The notes below the pieces were generated by a model. It was not told the DNA's origin, ran no database searches, and worked only from the letters and a program-made list of their open reading frames with translations. Position numbers and translations under genes: made by a program. Positions 6,179 through 14,476 of a stretch of DNA of 18,718 bases are shown here, one piece after another; positions within the stretch are counted from its first letter, which is position 1; each line of letters opens with the position of its first letter. Source of the stretch: an uncultured Erysipelotrichaceae bacterium (lineage in GTDB: Bacteria; Bacillota_I; Bacilli_A; Erysipelotrichales; Erysipelotrichaceae); NCBI GenBank assembly GCA_937874965.1, contig CALNCD010000143.1, forward strand, positions 1 to 18,718. Reading direction: 5' to 3'.

Positions 6179-8429
6179 ATCATTTATTGTCGTCTTACTG
6201 GTGACAGTAATCTTAGCGGTTGGAGTGATGATTCCAGCAGTTGAAAAGACAAAAATGAATTTGGGGTTGGGCATGGGTCGTGATACGACATTAGTGTTCA
6301 GTGCAAAGAACAAGGATACAACCAAATCGGTGGATTACGCAACATTGAAGAAAATCTTTACGAATCGGGCCGACTATTTTAAGACGAGCCAGTATTCATT
6401 ATCACTTTCAGATTCCGGTGATATTTCAATTACAGTTCCAAGTCGGAGTGAAGTTGCTTTCATTCAGTCATTGATGAGTGAAACTATGAATTTTGAAGTC
6501 CGCGATGTCAAAGATAACTTGTTGTTGTCGGCGGACGATCTTTCAAATGCAACGGTAATCTACAATTCCAGTGGCAGTGTCCTGATTCAGTTCACATTTA
6601 ATCAGGAGGCTTTGCAGGCTGCATCCAACAAAGTCATGGCGTATGCAACTTCTGATGAGCGTTACTTTGTCATCTGGACCAACTATACGACTGGGGACAC
6701 ATATTCAGCACAGAAGACAATTGCAGATAACAGCGGGACACCAAAGTATTTGTCGACGGCCTTGGTTTCTGCAGAGAACACAACCGGTTTATTCACCATT
6801 GCCGGAATTACTTCAGAAACATATTCGAAGCAATTAGCGGGTATGATCAATGCGGGTTCAGCAAACTATACGTACACACTCGTTTCTTCGGATAGTGTCG
6901 GGTCCTACGCATCTTTGGACCGTGCTGCCTACATCATTGGATACGGTGCTTTAGCTGTCTTGGCAGTACTGGCGCTCTTTAATTTCAAACGGTACAAGCA
7001 AGCTGCTGTTGGGATGCTTGCGGGAATTGGTATCACGCATTCTTTGACATTATGTGCATTTGTCTTCGCAGGTGGCAGCGTGTCCGTTCAGGCATTAATT
7101 GGTCTGTGGGTCAGTGTGGCAGTCTTGCTGCTTACTCATTTCTATGCAATTAAACGGGCTAAACTGGCTGTAATTAAGGGACGTGGTGTTGAAGCCTCTG
7201 TTCGCTCCGGGTATGATGCGATTATCCGTCCTAGCCTATTGGCAGATGTCTTGTTGTTTGCTGTCGGCTTGGTTGTCTATCTTGTGAATGTCCATTTCCT
7301 TCGGGATTTTGGAATGATGCTGGTTCTGGGTGCACTTCTCAATGCAACGTTCGGCTTGTTCTGGACACGTATGATCATCATCACAGGCGCACGCAGTGCT
7401 CGCGGTGATGTTTCATTCATCGGAATCAATGCAAAGGATAATACTGCTGATGCTCAGGATGGATTAATTGCGAAAGAAAACCGTCTCAGCACTTTGAAGA
7501 ACCGCAAGTCATTTGCGATTGTTCTGATTGCTTCCTTGGCGATTGTTGCAGTGTTCGGTGTTCTGGCACTGACGAATAAAAATATAATGATTCCTGATTA
7601 TCAGCGCAAACTCATCATGGTTGTCAACAAAACTGATGAAACGACTCAGAAGACGATTGCCGACCAGCTGAGTGCAAAGGGTATTGAAAGCAGTTCCTAT
7701 ACCATCAGCACCGGGGATTCCACAACATATACTTTCAATGGTGTTGCTGCTAAAGACACATTGAATTCCATGAAGCTTGATCTTGCAACTCAGACAGAGG
7801 CAAGCGTGAACGTTTTTGATTTTGTATCGATTGATAAAACGAACAGTTCAATTGAGTTGGCAATTATTGTTGGAACGGTCCTGTTGACTGCCTTGATTCT
7901 GTTATGCTTCTATTCCTTCAAATTTGCGCAGGTCGGCTTCATGACTGCCTTGTTGAATGGTTTGGTTGTGATTGCTGTTTCCGGCTATTTTGGTCTGAGT
8001 GTTTCTGGGATTCTGATGGGCTTTTTAGCGACATTGTTATCATTGACGATTTCTTTCCTGGTTTTCTCCAATATCCGTGAAGATATGAAAGCCAATAAGC
8101 GTCTTCGTACCAATAAAGAAGTTTTTGATCAATTGGTCTTGGAGTCCTTTGCCAATAATGCCGATCTGTTGATTAACGTTATTCTGGGTCTGTTGCTGTT
8201 CGGCGTCTTGTTTATCGGAATCAGTACCAGTAACTTAGCGCTTGTCCTGATATCGATGGTTGCTGTTGTTGTGTCTTTGTTTGTTCTTACGGTTTTCTTT
8301 GAGCCTTCCTTCATGGTGGCAGTCATTGATTTGAAACCGGAAAGCAAGACAAAAGCAAATCACAAGTCAAACGACAAAAAGAATAAATCCGATAAAGAGG
8401 AACTCACCGTATTAGGCGTTAATGACTAA
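6165..8429 (+). CDS. secDF: Divergent SecDF protein-translocase accessory subunit
   Basis: 754 residues, from ATG 6165 with GGAGGA at 6155-6160; an upstream in-frame ATG (6102) has no such site. SecDF is a membrane complex beside SecYEG that uses the proton gradient to pull secreted proteins outward. The fused layout is clear. The SecD half has TM1 at about 7-25, an extracytoplasmic domain to about 250, then five membrane helices to about 407. The SecF half has TM1 at about 448-470, an extracytoplasmic domain to about 560, then five helices to about 720. A Lys-rich cytoplasmic tail follows. The conserved positions after TM4 remain (FSNIRED at 634-640). However, the canonical VDAN Asp of SecD aligns with Leu323 and the NDT Asp of SecF with Ile629. 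The N-terminal LDxxGG motif is also degraded (LGMGRD). Function as a proton-driven motor is therefore doubtful, although the fold is kept. Confidence 0.88.
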   Translation: MKKSKSFIVVLLVTVILAVGVMIPAVEKTKMNLGLGMGRDTTLVFSAKNKDTTKSVDYATLKKIFTNRADYFKTSQYSLSLSDSGDISITVPSRSEVAFIQSLMSETMNFEVRDVKDNLLLSADDLSNATVIYNSSGSVLIQFTFNQEALQAASNKVMAYATSDERYFVIWTNYTTGDTYSAQKTIADNSGTPKYLSTALVSAENTTGLFTIAGITSETYSKQLAGMINAGSANYTYTLVSSDSVGSYASLDRAAYIIGYGALAVLAVLALFNFKRYKQAAVGMLAGIGITHSLTLCAFVFAGGSVSVQALIGLWVSVAVLLLTHFYAIKRAKLAVIKGRGVEASVRSGYDAIIRPSLLADVLLFAVGLVVYLVNVHFLRDFGMMLVLGALLNATFGLFWTRMIIITGARSARGDVSFIGINAKDNTADAQDGLIAKENRLSTLKNRKSFAIVLIASLAIVAVFGVLALTNKNIMIPDYQRKLIMVVNKTDETTQKTIADQLSAKGIESSSYTISTGDSTTYTFNGVAAKDTLNSMKLDLATQTEASVNVFDFVSIDKTNSSIELAIIVGTVLLTALILLCFYSFKFAQVGFMTALLNGLVVIAVSGYFGLSVSGILMGFLATLLSLTISFLVFSNIREDMKANKRLRTNKEVFDQLVLESFANNADLLINVILGLLLFGVLFIGISTSNLALVLISMVAVVVSLFVLTVFFEPSFMVAVIDLKPESKTKANHKSNDKKNKSDKEELTVLGVND

Positions 8430-8452
8430 GGGATATCCCTTAGTCTTTTTTT
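8424..8452 (+). terminator. Terminator overlapping the secDF stop codon
   Basis: Perfect 9-bp stem GACTAAGGG (8424-8432) / CCCTTAGTC (8437-8445), ATAT loop, followed by seven T. The secDF stop TAA (8427-8429) is inside the 5' arm. The recJ ribosome binding site starts immediately after the T tract. A ribosome reaching the stop would cover the 5' arm, so termination may depend on translation of secDF. Confidence 0.82.
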
Positions 8453-8467
8453 GAAAGGAGGAATAGC

Positions 8468-10048
8468 ATGTATAGACGCATTGATTTAGATGACGTAGAT
8501 CTTCAGCCTGAATTTGATGGTCTCATGAAAGTGAATCAGGCTTTGCTTTCCAGCCTTAATTTAGCTCATCATCAGCTTCAGGAACTTTTCAATCCCGAGA
8601 TTCGCTCGTCTGTTCATGAACCGATGGTCCAGAACATGTTCGCGTTTATTCAAGGGCTGAGCGGAAAGAAGGTTATTGTTTGCGGAGACTACGATTGTGA
8701 TGGGGTTCTTTCCACATCATTGCTGGTTAAGTTCTGCCGTTCTCTGAATATCGAGGTAGGCTTCTATATCCCAAACCGGATAAGTGAGGGATATGGTGTC
8801 GGACTTGATACGGTGAAACTGGCAATCGAGCGCGGTTATGAAGCTTTGATCTGCGTGGATAATGGTGTCAGTGCACAGAGTGAATTATCGTACGCTAAAG
8901 CACATGGCTTGGCCGTCGGCATCATCGATCATCACCTGATTGGAGATGAACCTGTCTGTGATGTCTTGCTTCATCCGGATGGATTATCGGGGTATTATAA
9001 AGGGATGTGTGCAACTGGGTTGGTTGCTTTATTGTTTGAACAAACCTCGATGCAAGACGAGGTTCTCGCAATGGCTTGCGTGGGGACAATCGGGGATATG
9101 ATGGAACTCTGGGGAAAGAATCGTGAGTTTGTCAGAACCGGTCTAGATGTTCTCAACCGGAAATCATTTGCTTGTTTTGATGCGTTACGTAATGATCAGC
9201 TTGCATATACTGCGCAGTCGATTGCTTTTCAAATCGTCCCTAAGATTAATGCGGTGGGACGGCTTTCCAATCGGGCAAATCCGAATAATCTGGTTCGCTA
9301 TTTCTGTGATTTGAATGACAATGATCTGCGAAGTTTTGCCTCTCAAGTGAATAAGGTCAATGATCTTCGGAAGACACTTACACGTAATGCGATGGGCGTA
9401 GCACAAGCGAAGATAAAAGATGAGGCGATTATTATTGTGGAGGACGAATCATTTCATGAGGGAATCGTTGGAATTATTGCTGGACAATTATCAGCGCAAT
9501 ATCATCGTCCTGCCATTGTTCTTACAACGAGTGAGCACCGGTATAAAGGGAGCGGCCGTTCGCAAACGATTTCACTGCATCATTTATTGTCACGGGCGGA
9601 TTCAGCATGGCTGACTCGTTTTGGAGGTCATGCACAAGCAGCCGGTGTCGAGGTTGCAATCGAGGGTCTTGATGCTTTCCGCAAAAACATGCTTGAATTA
9701 ATGGCAGATGAACCGCAGATTGCCGATGATCACGTTGTTTATGTCATTGATCCAACGTCAATCACTGTGGAATCCATGCGTGAGCTTAGCCGGTTTGAAC
9801 CGTATGGGCAAGGCTTTCAGTTACCAACCGTCCTCTGCGAGCTGCAAGGCAAGCCGGTTCGTTTGGGGCAGGTCGGGTATAAATGGGTCATGCCAACGTT
9901 GGAGTTTGCCTTTTTCGGCCAGCTTCCGGCGGAACTGATTTCCTATCAACGAACCTATGTTGTCGGATCTTTGCGTTTGAATCAGTTCCGTTCCAAACAG
10001 ACGGTTCAACTGGTTATTTCTGATTTTATGAGCGAAGGTGACCTTTAA
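8468..10048 (+). CDS. recJ: Single-stranded-DNA-specific 5'-3' exonuclease RecJ
   Basis: 526 residues. RecJ degrades single-stranded DNA from the 5' end during recombination and mismatch or base-excision repair. The DHH phosphoesterase motifs are present in order: GDYDCDG (73-79), CVDNG (129-133), and DHH (154-156). The DHHA1 domain motif GGHAQAAG starts at residue 386, preceded by GSGRSQ. An OB-like C-terminal domain (about 420-526) ends the protein. It is short compared with Bacillus RecJ (over 750 residues) because it lacks the long C-terminal extension, but it contains the core enzyme. The second Asp motif reads GDYDCDG where GDYDxDG is usual, so the metal ligands are kept. The start ATG 8468 follows GAAAGGAGG. 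The gene comes directly after a terminator, so expression relies on read-through from secDF or on an unseen promoter within secDF. Confidence 0.93.
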   Translation: MYRRIDLDDVDLQPEFDGLMKVNQALLSSLNLAHHQLQELFNPEIRSSVHEPMVQNMFAFIQGLSGKKVIVCGDYDCDGVLSTSLLVKFCRSLNIEVGFYIPNRISEGYGVGLDTVKLAIERGYEALICVDNGVSAQSELSYAKAHGLAVGIIDHHLIGDEPVCDVLLHPDGLSGYYKGMCATGLVALLFEQTSMQDEVLAMACVGTIGDMMELWGKNREFVRTGLDVLNRKSFACFDALRNDQLAYTAQSIAFQIVPKINAVGRLSNRANPNNLVRYFCDLNDNDLRSFASQVNKVNDLRKTLTRNAMGVAQAKIKDEAIIIVEDESFHEGIVGIIAGQLSAQYHRPAIVLTTSEHRYKGSGRSQTISLHHLLSRADSAWLTRFGGHAQAAGVEVAIEGLDAFRKNMLELMADEPQIADDHVVYVIDPTSITVESMRELSRFEPYGQGFQLPTVLCELQGKPVRLGQVGYKWVMPTLEFAFFGQLPAELISYQRTYVVGSLRLNQFRSKQTVQLVISDFMSEGDL

Positions 10049-10057
10049 GCTAGAATA

Positions 10058-10066
10058 TGGTATGAT
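10058..10066 (+). promoter_or_regulatory. Extended -10 promoter of the Ig-like repeat gene
   Basis: TGGTATGAT fits the TGnTATAAT extended -10 pattern with one mismatch. No clear -35 lies at the expected distance, which extended -10 promoters tolerate. It sits just after the recJ stop. Predicted transcription start is near 10073, leaving a leader of only about 9 nt before ATG 10082. Confidence 0.5.
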
Positions 10067-10081
10067 TTGTGTGGTGATGAC

Positions 10082-11677
10082 ATGAAACGATTGATTATGC
10101 TCTGTTTAACAGTCTTAATATTTTCATTTTCGACAGTGCATGCTGAAGATACGCAACCGAAGGTGGAGACGAGCACTACAGCACCTCTTTTTAGTGTCTC
10201 ATCCACTGCACTCACATTAAATGAGTTTGATTCGGTGTATTTTGAAATCACTTTGGCTGATCAGCAACATAAACTTCAGGATATTGCCGTATCCATCGGC
10301 AACCCTGATGTTGTCAGTGTTGATTTATCTGGCAAGCGTATTTCTGGTTTGAAACAGGGAAAGACGACCTTGACCTTTACGTTAGAAACCACGATAATTA
10401 CGGTCGATGTGGATGTACTGACAACGAAAGCTGCCATCACGCTTGGCGATGAAAGTTTTTACCTGATCCGTGGCTTAGGGTATACGATTCCCTATACAAT
10501 TACCCCGACCCAGCTTCAGGATAAGACAATCACCTGGTCTTCTTCTAATTCCGCAGTTGCGAAAGTTGAGAACGGTCGGGTTGTCGGTATTTCTATTGGA
10601 AAGACGACCATTACTGCAACAGTGGATGGAAACAGCGATTCCATGACGCTCTATGTCACAGCGCCGCTTGCCGGCATACAGTTTAATCCGGATACACTCG
10701 CTTTGGTTATGAATGAGACCAGCCGGCCTATCAGTGTGCTGATGACACCTCAAGATACGACGGATGATGTAAAGGTTTCCTATACTGTCAGTGATCCGAG
10801 TATTGTTGCTTTAAACGATGATCTGACACTTACGGCGCTGAAGCAGGGGACGACAACCGTTATTGCGAAAGCCAAAGATTTCACGAGCGAACTCCGGGTT
10901 AGCGTTAAATCCAATGCCAATGTGAACGGGAACACCGTACTGGAATTGAAAGAGAACCGGTTGAGTTCAGCCCAGGTGGAATACTCGGTTATCGATACGC
11001 TCAATGAATCACAGCATAAGACATATGCCTTGATGATTCCCGCTGATACGGCTGCATCGATGCTGGAATCACAAAGCCTGGTTTCTGTGACGATTAAACT
11101 GAATCCGTTGCTGATTAAAGACAACTATGCCGTCTTGAAAGAAGTCATTCTTCCTCAGGAGATTTTAAGCCGGCTAGCTGGAAGGAAACTGATTGTCACG
11201 TTTCAAAGCACATATGGGACGACCTTGATCAGCTACACATTTTCAAACCCATACTCAAAGCCGCTGAATCTGGTCTATACACTCAGTGCTTTCAAGGCAG
11301 AGTCATCCATCGGGAACCTGGTGAACACGAATGGTTACCGATTGCAGTTCAAGGACACGGGGGGATTTCCGCTCGGAACAACGGTTCAGTTCTCAGGAAA
11401 CCTTCTCGATGCGAAAGCTGCTGAAAAAAGGTATATTTATGCGTATAATGATCGATTGAACACGGTTGAATTCACGAATCAAATCTGTGAGGTCAATTCC
11501 AGCGGATTGATCGAGATTGAGGTTGAATCCGATAATCTGGTGATTACTAATTTCAAGCTCAGGAAATCCAACGGAAATACCCTTTATTACGTCTTGACCG
11601 GTTTGGCTTTCGCGGTTGTTGCCGGCATGGTTTATATGACATTCAAAGATAAAAAGAAATCCTCTCATTCCGGATAG
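10082..11677 (+). CDS. Cell-surface protein with bacterial Ig-like (Big_2-type) repeats and C-terminal membrane anchor
   Basis: 531 residues from ATG 10082. An upstream TTG in the same frame (10067) adds only 5 residues and lies before the signal peptide. The signal peptide spans residues 1-21 (cleavage after VHA). Three Ig-like segments follow, at about 30-110, 115-195 and 200-280. Each ends in the G-(K/T)-TT-(L/I/V) signature of the Big_2 family: KQGKTTLTF, SIGKTTITA and KQGTTTVIA. The middle repeat has the classic ITWSSSNSAVAKV stretch. A beta-rich domain of unknown type extends to about 490. A membrane helix (about 500-522) and a Lys-rich tail follow, so the bulk is outside and tethered by the C-terminus. 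No LPXTG sorting motif. Ig-like repeats often serve adhesion or cell-wall binding; no ligand can be inferred. It interrupts recJ-apt, which are adjacent in Bacillus. The ribosome binding site is weak (GGTGAT). Confidence 0.85.
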   Translation: MKRLIMLCLTVLIFSFSTVHAEDTQPKVETSTTAPLFSVSSTALTLNEFDSVYFEITLADQQHKLQDIAVSIGNPDVVSVDLSGKRISGLKQGKTTLTFTLETTIITVDVDVLTTKAAITLGDESFYLIRGLGYTIPYTITPTQLQDKTITWSSSNSAVAKVENGRVVGISIGKTTITATVDGNSDSMTLYVTAPLAGIQFNPDTLALVMNETSRPISVLMTPQDTTDDVKVSYTVSDPSIVALNDDLTLTALKQGTTTVIAKAKDFTSELRVSVKSNANVNGNTVLELKENRLSSAQVEYSVIDTLNESQHKTYALMIPADTAASMLESQSLVSVTIKLNPLLIKDNYAVLKEVILPQEILSRLAGRKLIVTFQSTYGTTLISYTFSNPYSKPLNLVYTLSAFKAESSIGNLVNTNGYRLQFKDTGGFPLGTTVQFSGNLLDAKAAEKRYIYAYNDRLNTVEFTNQICEVNSSGLIEIEVESDNLVITNFKLRKSNGNTLYYVLTGLAFAVVAGMVYMTFKDKKKSSHSG

Positions 11678-11681
11678 GGTA

Positions 11682-11690
11682 TGTTATAAT
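11682..11690 (+). promoter_or_regulatory. Extended -10 promoter of apt
   Basis: TGTTATAAT is a perfect extended -10 element (TGn followed by TATAAT at 11685-11690). No good -35 is seen at 17 nt (CTCTCA). Transcription from about 11697 gives a 17-nt leader containing GGAGGA before ATG 11714. Confidence 0.7.
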
Positions 11691-11713
11691 AGGAACGTTA
11701 TTTGGAGGAACCT

Positions 11714-12226
11714 ATGAAATTAGAAAACTATATCGCATCAATTAATGACTTCCCAAAAGAAGGAATTATCTTCAGGGATATAACTCCCTTAATGGCGAAT
11801 GGACCGGCGTTCAAGGAATCCTGTGCCCGACTCAGTGATTTCGCGCGAACGGTGAAAGCCGATGTGATTGTCGGCCCTGAAAGCCGTGGGTTTATCTTCG
11901 GATGCCCGGTTGCATACGATTTGGGCATTGGCTTTGTTCCGGTTCGCAAACCGGGCAAATTGCCTCGGGAAACGGTCAGCTATACATATGACCTTGAGTA
12001 TGGCCAGAACGAGTTGCATATTCACAAGGATGCGATTCAACCGGGTCAGCGTGTTTTGATTATCGATGATCTTCTCGCGACTGGCGGAACCGTGGATGCT
12101 ACTATTAAGTTGGTTGAATCCTGCCAGGGTGTCGTGGTAGGATGCGGTTTCTTGATTGAGCTCAGTGATCTAGGCGGCCGTGGACTGCTGAAGGATTTCG
12201 AGGTTCTATCATTAATTCAGTATTAA
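11714..12226 (+). CDS. apt: Adenine phosphoribosyltransferase
   Basis: 170 residues, the usual length for Apt. This cytoplasmic enzyme makes AMP from adenine and PRPP in purine salvage. The N-terminal PKEGIIFRDITPL segment, VGPESRGFIFG, the KPGKLPRET loop and the PRPP-binding motif VLIIDDLLATGGT are all present and intact. ATG 11714 is chosen because GGAGGA (11704-11709) lies 4 nt upstream; a TTG four codons earlier overlaps that site and can be dismissed. It has its own promoter and is followed by an imperfect terminator before rel. The apt-rel adjacency is a conserved Bacillota arrangement linking purine salvage with (p)ppGpp metabolism. Confidence 0.96.
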   Translation: MKLENYIASINDFPKEGIIFRDITPLMANGPAFKESCARLSDFARTVKADVIVGPESRGFIFGCPVAYDLGIGFVPVRKPGKLPRETVSYTYDLEYGQNELHIHKDAIQPGQRVLIIDDLLATGGTVDATIKLVESCQGVVVGCGFLIELSDLGGRGLLKDFEVLSLIQY

Positions 12227-12251
12227 ACGGAAGCGCAAGCCTTCGTTTTTT
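12225..12251 (+). terminator. Imperfect terminator between apt and rel
   Basis: AAAC-(G)-GAAG pairs with CTTC-GTTT around a 7-nt loop, with one bulged G on the 5' side, followed by TTTTTT ending at 12251. It overlaps the apt stop. The bulge may make it leaky. No obvious promoter is visible between it and rel, so rel may depend on read-through. Confidence 0.65.
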
Positions 12252-12295
12252 AAAACCCGGAGTAATCACTTAGGGGCAGAAAGGAGCAGCGAGCA

Positions 12296-14468
12296 ATGAA
12301 TCAATCGGTAAGCTACAATGATGCGATGTTTTTTGCTGAGGTGAATTCATACATCACTCACGATGATGATCGAAAACTGATTAAACATGCCTATGACTAT
12401 GCCAAGGTTAAGCATGAGGGTCAATACCGTAAAAGCGGTGAGCCTTATTTTGTCCATTTGATTAATGTGGGTACAATTCTGGCACAGCTTAGAGTTGGTC
12501 CGAGTACAATTGCTGCCGGACTGCAATGTTAAGAAAGATGAACTGGCGAAGGAATTTTCTGAAGAAATTGCCACGCTGGTGGAAAGTGTTACGAAAATCG
12601 GCGCCTTGAAGTTCAAGGATGAGAAAGAGTACTTGGCCGAAAATCATCGTAAGATTTTTATTGCGATGGCTAAGGATGTTCGTGTTATCTTGATTAAATT
12701 AGTGGATCGTCTTCATAATATGCGTACACTTCAGTACCAATCCGAAGTGAAGCAGACCAAGATTGCGGAAGAGACGTTGGAAGTGTATGCACCGATTGCG
12801 CATCGTTTGGGAATCAGTGAAATCAAGAATGAATTGGAAGATCTTTGTTTTTATTATCTTCATCGTGATAAATACTATGAAATTGCGAACCTGGTCGAGG
12901 TCCGCAAGACGGAGCGAGATTCGTATGTTCAGCAAATGATTACGGACATTTCCGCGATGCTTGATGAACACCAGATCAAATTCAGAATATTCGGGCGTTC
13001 CAAGCATCTGTACAGTATCTACAAGAAGATGACGACAAAGAATAAGCGGTTTGATGAGATCCTTGATCTGCTGGCTATTCGTATTGTGACTGAAACTGAA
13101 TTGAACTGCTATGAAATCCTGGGCTATATTCATTGGAAATACCGGCCGATTCCAGGACGTCTCAAAGATTATATCGCAATGCCTAAAATGAACATGTATC
13201 AGTCATTGCATACAACCATTGTCGGGGATGGCGGCAATATTTTCGAGTGTCAAATCCGGACAGAAGAAATGGACAGCATTGCTGAACGGGGAGTTGCCGC
13301 GCATTGGCGTTATAAAGAAGGATCGCACTACAGTGCGAAAGAAGAACAGCGGGCCATTGAGGAAAAACTATCATGGTTCAGAGACTTCTCGACATTAACC
13401 GAAGAGAATGACGAGAATGCCCAGCAGTATATGGATGTACTTCGCCGTGATATCTTTGAAGCAAATGTCTATGTCATGACACCTTTAGGCCGTGTGATTG
13501 ATTTACCCAGCGGAGCAACACCGATTGATTTTGCGTATCGCATTCATACCGATGTAGGGCATTCAACGGTGGGTTCGATTGTCAATGGAACGCTTGTTCC
13601 GTTGAATACACCTTTGAAAACGGGAGATGTCGTCCAGATCAAAACCTCCAAGCAATCGACTGGACCAAGTGAAGACTGGCTGAAGTTTGTCAAGACAGCG
13701 CATGCGCGCAATAAGATTAAGTCCTATTTCCTGAAGAAGCAGCAGGAAAACCGAGCTGAATACATCAGCAAGGGTGAGATGCTCTTCAAGGAAGAATGTA
13801 AGCGACGCGGATTGGATGAGAAAGAATATATGTCTTCAAAGAAGCTGGATCCCATCTATACGGCATTCAGCCTGAACAGCTACGATGACATGATGTTCGC
13901 AATTGCTGCGAAGTCGTTATCCATGAATGCGATTATGGATAAACTGGTGGATAAGAATCATTCCATTCTCGAGAATCTGAACCGTATTTTCACGAAGCAG
14001 GAGACGAAGCAGAAAACGAAAAGCAAGTCTGGCATTCGGGTTGCAGGTGTTTCAACAATGAAAATCTCTTTGGCGGGCTGCTGTACTCCTGTCAAAGGCG
14101 ACCCGATTGTCGGCTATATTACCAAGGGTCAAGGAGTCAAAGTCCATCGGCAGGATTGTCCGAACATTGCTCATGAAAAGAGCCGGTTAATTGAAGTTGA
14201 GTGGGATGATCAACCTGAGAAAACCAAGTACTCAGCTTCCCTGAAACTGTACTCCAATGATCGTAATTTCTTATTGACCGATTTTGTGACGGTTCTTTCC
14301 CAGCTGAAGTCTTCCTTGATTTATGTGAATTCTGAAGTTCAGGAGGATCGTATTCATGTGATTACGATGATGCGGATTGATGTGGATGATGCTGAACATC
14401 TGCGGGTGATTATCGCAAATCTCAAAAAGGTTGACAGTGTCATCAGTGTTGAGAGGACAATTCAGTAG
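12296..14468 (+). pseudogene. relA: Bifunctional (p)ppGpp synthetase/hydrolase Rel, disrupted by an internal deletion
   Basis: The gene starts at ATG 12296 with AAAGGAG about 10 nt upstream. The first 78 codons read a normal Rel N-terminus up to PSTIAAGL, then QC and a stop at 12530-12532. The continuation lies in another frame, beginning at GAC TGC AAT (12519-12527) and running to TAG 14466-14468. Aligning by the family, about 8 codons (LHDxVEDC-type) are missing: a loss of about 23 nt between two copies of GGACTG, one of which remains at 12518-12523. The lost residues include the His-Asp pair of the hydrolase site. The rest is intact: VDRLHNM with the third hydrolase Asp, the synthetase core (GRSKHLYSIYKKM, YQSLHTTI), the TGS domain (about 13470-13650), a CC-containing zinc-finger-like region (about 14080-14165) and a C-terminal ACT domain. 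The restored protein would be about 731 residues, normal for Rel. A downstream-only product could start at internal ATGs, but would lack most of the hydrolase domain. A culture or assembly artefact is not excluded. Confidence 0.85.
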
Positions 14469-14476
14469 GAGGTCTT

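Noticed and set aside
12518..12532. Programmed ribosomal frameshift in rel
   Set aside because: There is no slippery heptamer at the junction, and shifting frames cannot recover the missing HD-motif codons, so the sequence is deleted rather than recoded.
12518..12532. Simple one-base sequencing error in rel
   Set aside because: A single indel would keep the HDxVED residues in one of the frames; they are in none. An assembly collapse of 23 nt remains possible and is noted in the finding.
12699..13133. 144-residue minus-strand open frame inside rel
   Set aside because: It is antisense to the conserved synthetase region of rel, whose + strand frame carries clear motifs; shadow frame.
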